The translations under genes were made by a program, and so were the position numbers. A DNA stretch of 44,371 nucleotides, taken from contig JAFWWO010000030.1 of NCBI GenBank assembly GCA_017523325.1, positions 1-44,371 of the forward strand, written 5' to 3'. This stretch comes from Anaerotignum sp. (lineage in GTDB: Bacteria > Bacillota > Clostridia > Lachnospirales > Anaerotignaceae). The notes beneath the pieces were generated by a model. That model searched no databases. It was not told the DNA's origin and was given only the letters and a program-made list of their open reading frames with translations. Each line of letters starts with the position of its first letter. Position 1 is the first letter of the stretch. Below are positions 23,561 to 31,835 of this stretch, piece after piece.

Positions 23561-23788
23561 ATGATTGTAACTGCACGGTACCGTTTGGAAGGGAAACCGG
23601 CAGTAGAGGGGGAGAATCCTTTCTGCGATGTAGCGGCAGGCAGTTATTATGAAAAAGCTATCACATGGGTGGTGACGAATAATATTGTAGCAGGCTATGG
23701 CGAAGGGGAATTTGGCCCTGATGACACCATTACCAGAGAACAGATTGCGGCTATATTGTATCGTTTTTGTGAAATAATCATAGGTTAA
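23561..23788 (+). pseudogene. Orphan S-layer homology (SLH) fragment
   Basis: About 75 residues consisting of a linker (RYRLEGKPAVEGENP) and one SLH repeat (FCDVAAGSYYEKAITW, then GYGEGEFGPDDTITREQIAAILYRF). SLH proteins normally carry three repeats and a long secreted body; there is no signal peptide here. AGGAGG stands only one base before the ATG at 23561, too close to function. It is most likely the broken C-terminal end of a larger surface-protein gene, in a decay zone next to the trmB remnant. Confidence 0.6.
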
Positions 23789-23881
23789 ATCAGAAATCTG
23801 ATAAACACTATACTTGATAGAGTACACCTTTATATGATACCGTCAACTTGGCTGGGCGGGGGAATATAGGCATCAAAAAAG

Positions 23882-23927
23882 AAACCGAACCATTTTGTGC
23901 TGTATTTGCAAAGTGGTTCGGTTTTTG
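23882..23927 (+). terminator. Strong terminator
   Basis: AAACCGAACCA and TGGTTCGGTTT form an 11-bp perfect stem followed by T residues. No intact gene precedes it on the plus strand, consistent with loss of the gene whose end is the SLH fragment. Confidence 0.8.
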
Positions 23928-23988
23928 CGTTTGAAGCAAAAGTCTGTTTATGAGGGGGACTGTGGTAAATTTATCGCTTTGGTGTAAA

Positions 23989-24026
23989 AGAAAAATCGCC
24001 CCAAACCGGAAGGCCTACGGCGATAT
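23989..24026 (-). terminator. Terminator of the tRNA-Arg gene
   Basis: On the minus strand ATCGCC and GGCGAT pair just past the tRNA 3' end and are followed by TTTTTCTTTT. Confidence 0.7.
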
Positions 24027-24027
24027 C

Positions 24028-24101
24028 TGTTCCCGAGGTGACTCGAACACCCGACCTACCGCTTAGGAGGCGGTCGCTCTATCCAACTGAGCTACGGAAA
24101 C
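24028..24101 (-). tRNA. tRNA-Arg (anticodon CCT)
   Basis: A 74-nt cloverleaf: acceptor stem GTTTCCG with CGGGAAC (one T-G pair), D-arm with AGCTCAGTTGGATAGAGC, and anticodon stem ACCGC/GCGGT around loop CTCCTAA. The T-arm contains GGTTCGA-like GTGTTCGAGTC. The discriminator base is A, and CCA is not encoded. It reads AGG codons. It lies between the decay zone and the cdaA-cdaR-glmM operon; no integration signature is seen at its 3' end. Confidence 0.95.
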
Positions 24102-24167
24102 ACAGCACTTTATATTTTATGGATTTTCCCCGCCGCCGTCAAGCCTTTTTGGCGGCGGGGAAGGGGA

Positions 24168-25517
24168 TTATTTCAAGTTTTGCTCGATGCAGAGAGCCAG
24201 CTTTTTGGCCTCCCGCTCCATTTTTTCGATATCCTTGCCCTCGATCATTACACGGACGAGGGGTTCTGTGCCGGAGGTGCGAATCAGCACTCTGCCGTCC
24301 TGGGAAAACTCCGCCTCCAAGGCCTCGATTGCCTTGCGAATCGTGGGATTTTCCATATAATCGTTCTTTTTGGCGTTATTCACCCGAGCATTGACCAATA
24401 CCTGCGGCATGGTTTCCATAATAGCCGCCAGCTCGGAGGCTTTTTTGCCGGTACGCTTCATGACGGAGAGTAGCTGAATGGCTGTTAAAATACCGTCACC
24501 GGTGGTGTTATGGTCTAAGAAAATCACGTGTCCCGATTGCTCGCCACCCAGATTATAGCCGTGCTGCAGCATTTGCTCCAAGACATATCTGTCGCCCACA
24601 TTGGCTTGTAGTATGGAAATGCCGTTTTCCCGTCCCATGAGGCTTAAGCCCAGATTAGACATAACCGTACCCACAATGGTATCCTTTTGCAGCAATCCGT
24701 TCTGCTTCATATCCAGCCCGCAGATTGCGAGGATTTTATCCCCGTCAATCAATTCTCCGTTTTCATCGACGGCCAGGCATCGGTCGGCATCGCCATCAAA
24801 AGCAAACCCGATATCGGCGTTATTTTCCTTGACAAAGGCCTTCAAATCCTCCATATGGGTGGAGCCGCATTTATCGTTGATGTTGGTGCCGTCGGGCTCG
24901 TTATGTATGATGCACATGCCTGCACCTAAGTCCAGCATGGCAATGGGTGCGGCTTTATAGGAAGCGCCGTTGGCACAGTCCAGTGCCACCTTAATGCCGT
25001 GAAAGCGTTCCGAGGTGGTTTTGGTCAGGAAGGCGATATAATCATCCAGAGCGTCCTCGGCGTAGGATTTTGTACCCAGACCGATGCCTGTGGGGTTAGG
25101 CAAAATTTCCGGACGGCTCATGATAATATCCTCAATCTCGTCCTCCAGTTCATCGCTGAGCTTATAGCCTTGGTTGTTGAAAAATTTAATGCCGTTATAC
25201 TCCACCGGATTATGGGAGGCGGATATGACAACCCCTGCATCCAGACGGTATTTCCGCACCAGATATGCCACAGCGGGGGTAGGCACCACGCCTGCCAGCA
25301 CCGCATGGGCGCCCACAGAGCAAATCCCTGCCACCAATGCACTTTCCAGCATATCGCCGCTCAGACGGGTATCCATACCCACCAGAATACGGGGGGCGTG
25401 TTTCTGTGTTTTTGTCAGCACATACGCACCGGCACGGCCTAAGCGGAACGCCAATTCGCCGGTCAATTCCGTGTTGGCCACCCCTCTCACACCATCTGTA
25501 CCAAATAATCTAGCCAT
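24168..25517 (-). CDS. glmM: Phosphoglucosamine mutase
   Basis: A 449-residue enzyme converting glucosamine-6-phosphate to glucosamine-1-phosphate for peptidoglycan precursor synthesis. Family marks are the N-terminal FGTDGVRG, the phosphorylated Ser101 in SASHNP, metal-binding DGDADRC, and the phosphate-binding RTSGTEPLVRVM near the C-terminus. It is the third gene of the conserved cdaA-cdaR-glmM set, 22 bp after cdaR. In other Firmicutes GlmM binds and inhibits CdaA, linking wall synthesis to c-di-AMP level. Confidence 0.97.
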   Translation of the reverse strand: MARLFGTDGVRGVANTELTGELAFRLGRAGAYVLTKTQKHAPRILVGMDTRLSGDMLESALVAGICSVGAHAVLAGVVPTPAVAYLVRKYRLDAGVVISASHNPVEYNGIKFFNNQGYKLSDELEDEIEDIIMSRPEILPNPTGIGLGTKSYAEDALDDYIAFLTKTTSERFHGIKVALDCANGASYKAAPIAMLDLGAGMCIIHNEPDGTNINDKCGSTHMEDLKAFVKENNADIGFAFDGDADRCLAVDENGELIDGDKILAICGLDMKQNGLLQKDTIVGTVMSNLGLSLMGRENGISILQANVGDRYVLEQMLQHGYNLGGEQSGHVIFLDHNTTGDGILTAIQLLSVMKRTGKKASELAAIMETMPQVLVNARVNNAKKNDYMENPTIRKAIEALEAEFSQDGRVLIRTSGTEPLVRVMIEGKDIEKMEREAKKLALCIEQNLK

Positions 25518-25539
25518 TTCAAAATTCCTCCAAAAAATA

Positions 25540-26805
25540 TTATTCGTTTTCTGTCGGCTCCGTATCGCCGCTGATTTTCACATCAATATACGCGGGATTT
25601 GCAGAGAGTTCATCGGGCAAATCCACATGAACAATCACCGAGTGTTCCCCTTCGGAAAGGCCGCTGACATTTACCGTACCATGCAAATCTTCCGCCTTCA
25701 GCCCATCAAGAAGGGATTTTTCGCCGGATACAGTCAAACGCAGCTGTCCCAAGGTGTATTGCTTGCCGGCCTCCTGTCCCAGCATGGTTAGTTGGGAAGT
25801 ATCTATGGTAATTTCCTTGCCGGTTTGGGGCAGTATTTCCACCACAATTTGTGCATGGGCATTGCTGTCTGCTCTCAATGAAACGCCTTCCGGCAGGTAT
25901 TCTTTCAAGGCATAGCTTTTGCTTACGGACTCGGTGGCGTTGGAAACATCAATGCTGTCCACCTGTAAATAGACCAATTTTTCCAAATCCTCCGGAGCAC
26001 CGGTAACCTCTGCAAATTTCGGCGTGCAGTTGCTGCTGCCTACCTGATAGCCGGCGGCAGGTGTGCCGGTGATATCCACCTGAATGGGGACTCTTTTGGC
26101 GTCCAAAAGGGCATAGGAAACGGTGATTTCCTCAAGACTGGTAAAAACGCCCCGCACCTGTTCGCCATTGGCGGTATAGGCCGCCAGTTTCACCTGTTGG
26201 GTAGGGGCATCCTTTAAGGTTTCCCCGTTGATATACCCGCAGACAGAGGCCACCTGCCTGATGGCAGAGGCGGGTCCTGTTACAATAACGGTTTCGGCAC
26301 TGAGTGTGGGTGCAGAAAGGTATATGCTGTTGGGCACTTCATTGCTGAGCATAATTTGCACCGGCAGCTCCTTAAATGCCAGTGTTTCCACCTTAACCTC
26401 TATGACAGCGGGTGCTTTGCTGACAATATCGTAGCCCGTAATGCCGCTTTGCATACTTACATTGACAGGCAGGGCCACGGTATCCCCGCTGACGGCATAG
26501 GCCAGTTCCGAAAGATCCACAGTCGCCTGAATCCGGTCCGGTGCTTGGGTCAAACTATCCAGAGCGGTACGCTGGGCCTTGACCTTTACGGATACTCTTG
26601 CATTTTTCAATTCCTCGGCGTTGCCGATGGTCAGTCCGCGGTTGGTGAGGACTTCCTGATTTTGCAATATAATTGGTCGGGTGTAGCTGCGGGTATCCAC
26701 GGGCTGGGTGATATTGATGACCATAAACCACATGATTGCCGCAATGGCAACGGAAAGCAGCTTCCAGCCGAGATCTTTTGTCAGTAATTCCTGAAATCTC
26801 TTCAT
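25540..26805 (-). CDS. cdaR: CdaA regulatory protein (YbbR domains)
   Basis: A 421-residue protein with a short cytoplasmic N-terminus, one membrane helix (LLSVAIAAIMWFMVINI, about 14-30), and an extracytoplasmic part of tandem YbbR domains of roughly 80-90 residues each. It regulates the membrane diadenylate cyclase CdaA. The start ATG at 26805 overlaps the cdaA stop (ATGA); a GGAAAGGA ribosome site precedes it. A 7-residue longer start at 26826 is possible but badly placed. The tight overlap means CdaA and CdaR are made in coupled amounts. Confidence 0.93.
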   Translation of the reverse strand: MKRFQELLTKDLGWKLLSVAIAAIMWFMVINITQPVDTRSYTRPIILQNQEVLTNRGLTIGNAEELKNARVSVKVKAQRTALDSLTQAPDRIQATVDLSELAYAVSGDTVALPVNVSMQSGITGYDIVSKAPAVIEVKVETLAFKELPVQIMLSNEVPNSIYLSAPTLSAETVIVTGPASAIRQVASVCGYINGETLKDAPTQQVKLAAYTANGEQVRGVFTSLEEITVSYALLDAKRVPIQVDITGTPAAGYQVGSSNCTPKFAEVTGAPEDLEKLVYLQVDSIDVSNATESVSKSYALKEYLPEGVSLRADSNAHAQIVVEILPQTGKEITIDTSQLTMLGQEAGKQYTLGQLRLTVSGEKSLLDGLKAEDLHGTVNVSGLSEGEHSVIVHVDLPDELSANPAYIDVKISGDTEPTENE

Positions 26806-27659
26806 TTTTCTTGCCGTCCTTTCCAAATTGCCAATTTCTTTTTCGTATTGTTCTTTTGGGTCTGAGAGAGCATACTGCGCAGCTGTTCTGTGGTCAGACT
26901 GCGGTAAAGCACGCCGCCCCTTGCGATGGATATGGCACCGGTTTCTTCGGAAACTACAATGACATAAGCATCGGAAACCTCACTGGCACCGATGGCGGCG
27001 CGGTGTCGTGTGCCCAGTTCCATGCTGACCTCGTTGCTGTCGGTCAGGGGAAGGAAGCAGGTTGCCGCAGCGATGCGGTTTTGCCGTATGATGACCGCCC
27101 CATCATGCAGGGGGGTATTATGCTCGAAAATATTGATCAGCAGTTGGCTGGAGATGGTGGCATCAATGGGAATTCCCGTCCGTTCCAGATCCCCCAAAGG
27201 CACCTCCTGCTCAATCAAAATCAAAGCGCCGGTTTTTGCCGCACTCATTTTATCCGCCGCTTTTACGATTTCCTCCACGGTTCTGGCGGTGGTTTTATCG
27301 TCTCTCGCCTCCGTATCCCGCAGGAAATAGGAGAAAAACTGCCCTTTGCCCAGTTGTTCCAAGGCTTTTCTCAGTTCCGGCTGGAATACCACAATCAAGG
27401 CGATGATACCCACGGAGATGGTGTTGGAAAGTATCCAGACGATGGTATTCAAGTGCAGCAGCGTGGCCACCGCCGCCAATGCAAAAATCACCAGAATGCC
27501 CTTGAAGAGTACCCATGCTCTGGTTTCCTTAATCCAAAATATGATTTTATAAATGATATAGGCAACGATGAGAATATCCAGCAGATCCAAAATGCCGATG
27601 GAGGGTCTGGTAAATTCCGTTACCCGTAAGCTGTCGAACATACTTCTGAAAAATTCCAT
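26802..27659 (-). CDS. cdaA: Diadenylate cyclase
   Basis: A 285-residue enzyme making c-di-AMP from two ATP at the membrane. Three N-terminal helices (about 25-92) precede the DAC domain with both catalytic motifs intact: DGA at 186-188 and RHR at 218-220. It heads the cdaA-cdaR-glmM operon. c-di-AMP controls potassium and osmolyte transport and wall homeostasis. The only promoter-like element I see upstream is the extended -10 in repeat copy 3, which would give a leader of about 260 nt made largely of the repeat. Confidence 0.97.
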   Translation of the reverse strand: MEFFRSMFDSLRVTEFTRPSIGILDLLDILIVAYIIYKIIFWIKETRAWVLFKGILVIFALAAVATLLHLNTIVWILSNTISVGIIALIVVFQPELRKALEQLGKGQFFSYFLRDTEARDDKTTARTVEEIVKAADKMSAAKTGALILIEQEVPLGDLERTGIPIDATISSQLLINIFEHNTPLHDGAVIIRQNRIAAATCFLPLTDSNEVSMELGTRHRAAIGASEVSDAYVIVVSEETGAISIARGGVLYRSLTTEQLRSMLSQTQKNNTKKKLAIWKGRQEK

Positions 27660-27759
27660 GATGACACATCCTGTTCTTGTTGCTGTTGATAAGTGGGCGA
27701 ATGGGGTATTCCGTACCCTTTTCCGCGCTAATATATCCGGTATATCATCTTAACCGGCG

Positions 27760-27933
27760 TTTCGATGGGTTTTTCGCAATCGCCGTGGGTATTCGTAGGC
27801 TTCGCCTACTCATCACGGGCTTTCGCCCTATGTGTATCCATTCGCAAACAGCCTGCCATTTGCAAGCACCCGGCTGTCTGTTTACGAATGTCTACCCGCA
27901 CGGCTCATTGCTTTCGTGGATATTATACCACAA
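27760..27933 (-). repeat. Dispersed modular intergenic repeat, copy 3
   Basis: On the minus strand the head is TGG-TATAAT (27922-27930), a perfect extended -10, followed by ATCCACGAAAGCAATGAGCC. The hairpin segment is almost base-for-base identical to copy 2. One GGGCGAAAGCCC hairpin, one AGGCGAAGCCT hairpin, and a tail ATTGCGAAAAACCCATCGAA like that of copy 1 follow. It points at cdaA. The high identity between copies 2 and 3 suggests recent spread or conversion. Confidence 0.8.
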
Positions 27934-28165
27934 AGTTCCTAAAATTGTTATGGTGATATGAAGAAAATTAGAACTTTTGAAAGAAAATAAATCAAAAACG
28001 GCAGGGGGTGCATGATTTCATGGGCGTGGAGAAAAGGACAGTTTTTCAGAGATGCAGGGGGAATATGGGAATTTTGCCGGAAACGAAGCCTGCATTTTGT
28101 GCAAAATATGGAGAAAAACGAGACATTTGCTCCTTGTTCTAAAATTTGTGCATTGTAAAAACCGA

Positions 28166-28194
28166 TTGACTTTAGGGGGCGTTTGTGCTTTAAT
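28166..28194 (+). promoter_or_regulatory. Promoter of the second aminotransferase gene
   Basis: TTGACT and TTTAAT are 17 bp apart. The start near 28200 gives a leader of about 120 nt. The part of the gap from 27934 to 28165 holds nothing I can support beyond a weak TGCAGG/CCTGCA hairpin. Confidence 0.6.
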
Positions 28195-28204
28195 ATCAAT
28201 AAAG

Positions 28205-28254
28205 AGAGCATTTTTCGCAATTTTTTATGAAAAAGGCAAAAAAAATGCTCTTTT
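28205..28254 (+). other. Terminator-like leader hairpin (possible attenuator)
   Basis: AGAGCATTTTT and AAAAATGCTCT are exact complements, with an inner T6/A5 pairing, and TTTT follows at once. It lies between promoter and start codon, so it could end transcription early or protect the mRNA. No alternative antiterminator pairing is obvious. Confidence 0.5.
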
Positions 28255-28323
28255 GTCGGACAATCGGCGTATTTGTCTGACATGGAAAATGAGAATCGGA
28301 TCAACGAAAAGGAGGATATTCCC

Positions 28324-29508
28324 ATGGTAAGTTTTTCTAACAGAATGGATCTTTTGAAAGGCTCTGAAATCAGAGAATTGCTGAAGCTGACCTCTCAGCC
28401 CGATATTATTTCTTTTGCAGGCGGTATGCCCGCTCCGGAGCTGTTCCCCGTAGAAGGCGTAAAGAAGGCTGCGATGGAAGTCATGGACGAAGCAGGCCGT
28501 GTTGCTTTGCAGTATACTTCTACGGATGGTCTGCCTGCTCTGCGTGAAAAAATCGTGGCAAGAATGGCAGCGAAAAACGGCGTAAAGACGGATATTGACC
28601 ATATTTTGGTGACAAGCGGTTCCCAGCAGGGTCTGGATTTCTCTGCTCGTATCTTCCTGAACCCCGGCGATGTGGTTCTGCTGGAAAGCCCTTCTTATCT
28701 GGGTGCGGTCAATGCGTTTAAGGCTTGTGAGCCTAATTTCATCGAAATCCCCACCGATGATAACGGTATGATTATCGAGGAGCTGGATAAGGTACTGGCT
28801 ACCACCAAAAACGTAAAAATGATTTATGTTATCCCTGATTTCCAGAACCCTACGGGTAAGACCTGGTCTTTGGAAAGAAGAGAGAAATTCATGGAAGTAG
28901 TAAATAAATACGAAATTCCCGTTATCGAGGATAACCCTTACGGCGAGTTGCGTTTTGAAGGTAAGGATATGCCTTCCCTGAAATCCATGGATACAAAGGG
29001 TCTGGTTATTTTCTTGGGTACCATGTCCAAAATTTTGGCACCCGGCCTGCGTATCGGCTGGATTTGTGCGGAAGATGAAATTTTGGGTAAATATAACTTC
29101 ATCAAGCAGGGTGCGGATTTGCAGTCCTCTACCATTGACCAGTTGATTGCCAATAAATTCCTGGAAATGTATGATTTGGACGAACACGTTGCAAAAATCA
29201 AAGAGGTATACCGCAAAAGACGTGATGCCATGTTGAAAACCATGGAAGAAACCTTCCCGAAGGAAGTGAAATTCACCCATCCCGAAGGCGGTCTGTTCAC
29301 ATGGGTTGTTCTGCCTACATATATGGACGCAAAGGCGTTGGCGCCCCAGTGCTTGGAAAAGAAAGTGGCGTATGTTCCCGGCGGCAGCTTCTTCCCCAAC
29401 GGCGGTAAGGAAAACCACTTCCGTCTGAATTATTCTTGTATGCCGGAAGAAAAAATCGTAGAAGGCATTACAAAGATTGCGGAAGTGATTAAAGCAAACC
29501 TGAAATAA
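28324..29508 (+). CDS. PLP-dependent aminotransferase, LysN/2-aminoadipate type
   Basis: A 394-residue fold-type I aminotransferase. It shows ISFAGGMPAPELFP (N-terminal substrate loop), the STDGLPALRE segment, PDFQNPTG, EDNPYGELRF, and the Schiff-base Lys236 in TMSKILAPGLRIGW. This is the subclass that includes 2-aminoadipate and branched/aromatic aminotransferases. AAAGGAGG fixes ATG 28324; the longer frame from 28273 lies in the leader. Codon use is strongly biased toward AGA, TTC, CTG and GAA, like the gene at 1172, so it is probably highly expressed, perhaps in amino-acid fermentation (inference). It is monocistronic. Confidence 0.9.
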   Translation: MVSFSNRMDLLKGSEIRELLKLTSQPDIISFAGGMPAPELFPVEGVKKAAMEVMDEAGRVALQYTSTDGLPALREKIVARMAAKNGVKTDIDHILVTSGSQQGLDFSARIFLNPGDVVLLESPSYLGAVNAFKACEPNFIEIPTDDNGMIIEELDKVLATTKNVKMIYVIPDFQNPTGKTWSLERREKFMEVVNKYEIPVIEDNPYGELRFEGKDMPSLKSMDTKGLVIFLGTMSKILAPGLRIGWICAEDEILGKYNFIKQGADLQSSTIDQLIANKFLEMYDLDEHVAKIKEVYRKRRDAMLKTMEETFPKEVKFTHPEGGLFTWVVLPTYMDAKALAPQCLEKKVAYVPGGSFFPNGGKENHFRLNYSCMPEEKIVEGITKIAEVIKANLK

Positions 29509-29522
29509 TGTATGACAGAAGG

Positions 29523-29548
29523 AAAGCCCTCCAAAAGGAGGGCTTTTT
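29523..29548. terminator. Terminator between convergent genes
   Basis: AAAGCCCTCC and GGAGGGCTTT are exact complements around AAAA, followed by T residues on the plus strand. It can also act on the minus strand after the CAP gene. Confidence 0.9.
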
Positions 29549-29559
29549 GTATGCCTTGC

Positions 29560-30336
29560 TTAGCCGATGAAGAACTGTGTCCAGTAATTGCCTTCCAGAT
29601 AGCCAACACCGATGGCGGTAAATTGGGAACCAAGGATATTTTTCCGATGGCCTTCGGAATTCATCCAAGCGGCTACGACCTGTTCGGGGGTTTTCTGGCC
29701 TGCGGCGATATTTTCTCCGGCGGCTCTGTAAGAAACGCCGGCTTCTGCCAAGGCTGTGAAGCAGGTTCTGCCGTCAGGACGGGTATGGCTGAAGGAACGA
29801 CGGATTTCTCCTGCCCGTACCATTGCCGCCTGCGTTGCTTTGGCATCCACCTTCAGGGGGGCAAGGCCTGCCTTTGCCCGTTCCACATTGACCAGCTCTA
29901 CCACTCTCGCGGCATAGTTGGACATATTTTGCGTGTCTGTGGAGGGTTTTTGTGTTTCGGGCTTCTGTGTTTCGGGCTTCTGTGTTTCGGGTTTCTGTGT
30001 TTCAGGTTTCTGTGTTTCGGGTTTTTGCGTTTCGGGTTTCTGCGTGGTCGGTTTCTGCGTGGTCGGCTTCTGCGTTACTGTTTTTGTGCAGGTCTGCCCT
30101 CTTTTTACCTTTGTGCAGGAATAAGAGCCGCAGGAAGGACTAAGCTTGCTGATACCGGGGCAGCAGGACTCTAACCGTTCCATCAGAGCGGCTCTGAGAG
30201 CGTCTTGGTTACATACTCTATACACCTGTTTGGACATACAGTTGTTTGTCCGCACAGAACAAGGTGCTGCGGAGGCCGTAGCGGATACACCGATGGTCAG
30301 CATCGCCGCCATGCAAAGTGCCATTGCTTTTTTCAT
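29560..30336 (-). CDS. Secreted CAP-domain protein with Cys-rich head and TQKP linker
   Basis: A 258-residue exported protein. The signal peptide MKKAMALCMAAMLTIGVSATASA is followed by a region with eight cysteines (about 26-88) without a known name. A linker of nine TQKP-T/E/S repeats comes next, then a C-terminal CAP/SCP domain (about 140-258) with ELVNVERAKAGLAPL, SHTRPDGRTCF and GENIAAGQKTPEQVVAAWMNSEGHRKNI. CAP domains of the YkwD type are common in spore formers; some bind lipids or act on the wall. AGGAGTG precedes the start. The repeat linker suggests wall spanning. Confidence 0.9.
   Translation of the reverse strand: MKKAMALCMAAMLTIGVSATASAAPCSVRTNNCMSKQVYRVCNQDALRAALMERLESCCPGISKLSPSCGSYSCTKVKRGQTCTKTVTQKPTTQKPTTQKPETQKPETQKPETQKPETQKPETQKPETQKPSTDTQNMSNYAARVVELVNVERAKAGLAPLKVDAKATQAAMVRAGEIRRSFSHTRPDGRTCFTALAEAGVSYRAAGENIAAGQKTPEQVVAAWMNSEGHRKNILGSQFTAIGVGYLEGNYWTQFFIG
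29944..30078 (-). repeat. 15-bp in-gene tandem repeat (TQKP linker)
   Basis: Nine consecutive 15-bp units encode TQKPT (two), TQKPE (six) and TQKPS (one). Bases differ slightly between units, mostly at third positions. Such arrays change length by slippage, so copy number may vary among strains. Confidence 0.9.
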
Positions 30337-30368
30337 GTTACATCACTCCTATGTAAAAAAATTTTTTT

Positions 30369-30418
30369 TCAGGAAAATGGCTGCCGTGGAAATTTTTATC
30401 CCTTCTGCCATTTCCTGA
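30369..30418 (-). other. Leader hairpin of the CAP gene
   Basis: TCAGGAAAATGGC and GCCATTTCCTGA pair with one bulged base. On the minus strand the hairpin stands between the likely promoter area and the CAP start, followed by an A8/T8 stretch. Function unknown. Confidence 0.45.
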
Positions 30419-30559
30419 TAAATTAAGTCTAACACCCTATATTGGGGAAAGCAATGGAACTTCCTTCCAGTGAAAATGGGCAAAAATGGCGGAATTACAG
30501 GGTTTTTGGAGATGGCTTCCTGCACTGCCAAACATTGCCAGTGCCCTTTGGGAAACATT

Positions 30560-30589
30560 TTGACAGCCCTTCCCCTCAGGCGGTATAAT
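30560..30589 (+). promoter_or_regulatory. Promoter of the LRR-VWA-MoxR operon
   Basis: TTGACA and TATAAT are separated by 18 bp. The -10 overlaps an in-frame ATG at 30588, so translation must start later, at 30630. Confidence 0.85.
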
Positions 30590-30629
30590 GAAAAAAGCAG
30601 TTTATCGAGATAAAAATGGGAGCGGTATT

Positions 30630-31817
30630 ATGAAGCAGAGCCCGGTTCAAATACAATATGATATAAGGCCGGAGGGGGCAGTGCTGCTGCATATGCAGGG
30701 CAGAGCGGCGGAGGTGCGTATTCCCGAAGTCATTGGGGGTGTGCCTGTGGTTGCTGTCGGGGAGAGAGCCTTTGCCGTGGCGGAGGAATTTCCCGTGGCA
30801 CAGCCGTCGGAGGAACGGCAGGGGGAATTGCATTTTACAACGGACAGCCTTTCTCCTGCGGGGGAAGGGCAGGCCTTACGCCGTCTGTACCTGCCGGATA
30901 CGGTGAAAACCATCGGGGCCTATGCCTTTGCCGGTTGTTCCGCCATGGAACGGCTGCATCTGCCCAAGGGCTTGACTGCCCTGTCTGCCCATTTGCTGGA
31001 CGGCTGTACGGCGTTGGAACAGGTGGTTTTGCCGGCGGGTATTTGCCAAATCGGAGAATATGCCTTTCATAACTGCCGTTCTTTGCAGGCTTTGCAGCTG
31101 CCGGCGGGTGTGGAGCGTATCGGGCGGTATGCCTTTTATAACTGCCGTAAGCTGGAGAAAATCAATATCCCTTCGGCGGCGAAGGATTTGAGTACGGGGC
31201 TGTTTTTGAATTGCGATGCCCTGCGGGAGATTGGGTTTGGGCAGTGTCGGCATATATCCGATTTGATTGCCGTGCTGAACCATGAATTGCATCTGACCAT
31301 TGATTTTCCCGCAGAAAACGGTGAAATTCGGCAGGCAAAATTGGTGATACCCGATTTTCAGTATGAATATATCGAGGATACGCCGGCACGGCAGTTTCAT
31401 CAGGTGAATTATGGTACGGGGCATATTTTCCGCCAATGTATCGGCAATTCGGAGATAGATTTCCGGCGGTATGACGAGATTTTTTACCTGACCCGACGGG
31501 AGGATACGGCGGTGACGGTGCTGCTGCTGGCCATGAGCCGATTGGAGTATCCCTATAAGCTGGAGGAACATCGGCAGGAGATGTATCTGGATTATATCCG
31601 CAGTCATTTTATTTGGGCGGCGGAATATTTTATGAATCAAAATGAGGCGGAGAAAATACGGCTGTTTGCCCAATGGGGGCTTTTGACGGCACAAACCCTG
31701 CCGCCTCTTTTGGAATTGGCGCAGAAAAAAGGGCAAACGGCGATATTGAGTTTTCTGATGGATTATCAGCATAAGCATTTTGGTGCGGGAAAGCAGAAAA
31801 AGACATTCGATTTATAA
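30630..31817 (+). CDS. Leucine-rich-repeat (BspA-like) protein with unknown C-terminal domain
   Basis: A 395-residue protein without signal peptide. Residues of about 15-215 contain BspA-type leucine-rich repeats (LPDTVKTIGAYAFAGCSAMERL, LPAGICQIGEYAFHNCRSLQAL, LPAGVERIGRYAFYNCRKL in turn). Residues of about 230-395 form a helical domain I do not recognise, with TGHIFRQCIGNSEIDFRRY and a late ankyrin-like helix pair. BspA repeats are mostly found in surface proteins; here the protein should be cytoplasmic. GGGAG at 30616 onward supports ATG 30630. It heads an operon with the VWA protein (18 bp) and MoxR ATPase, so it probably serves as their binding or recognition part (inference). Confidence 0.85.
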   Translation: MKQSPVQIQYDIRPEGAVLLHMQGRAAEVRIPEVIGGVPVVAVGERAFAVAEEFPVAQPSEERQGELHFTTDSLSPAGEGQALRRLYLPDTVKTIGAYAFAGCSAMERLHLPKGLTALSAHLLDGCTALEQVVLPAGICQIGEYAFHNCRSLQALQLPAGVERIGRYAFYNCRKLEKINIPSAAKDLSTGLFLNCDALREIGFGQCRHISDLIAVLNHELHLTIDFPAENGEIRQAKLVIPDFQYEYIEDTPARQFHQVNYGTGHIFRQCIGNSEIDFRRYDEIFYLTRREDTAVTVLLLAMSRLEYPYKLEEHRQEMYLDYIRSHFIWAAEYFMNQNEAEKIRLFAQWGLLTAQTLPPLLELAQKKGQTAILSFLMDYQHKHFGAGKQKKTFDL

Positions 31818-31835
31818 CGAAAGGAGGCGGACAGG

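Noticed and set aside
24028..24101. tRNA-Arg as an attachment site of an integrated element
   Set aside because: No integrase gene and no repeated 3' tRNA segment were found nearby; the adjacent decay zone is explained by an insertion-sequence remnant.
27677..27961. Open frames in repeat copy 3 as small proteins
   Set aside because: They reproduce the same cysteine-rich peptides in different frames from each repeat copy, with no ribosome sites; they are by-products of the repeat.
29944..30078. Tandem repeats as a CRISPR array
   Set aside because: Units are 15 bp, contiguous without spacers, and in frame within a secreted protein gene.
29918..30143. Phe/Cys/Val repeat proteins on the plus strand opposite the TQKP linker
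   Set aside because: These are antisense readings of the 15-bp repeat in the CAP gene.
30588..30629. Start of the LRR protein at ATG 30588
   Set aside because: That ATG overlaps the promoter -10 (30584-30589), so it would not be in the transcript.
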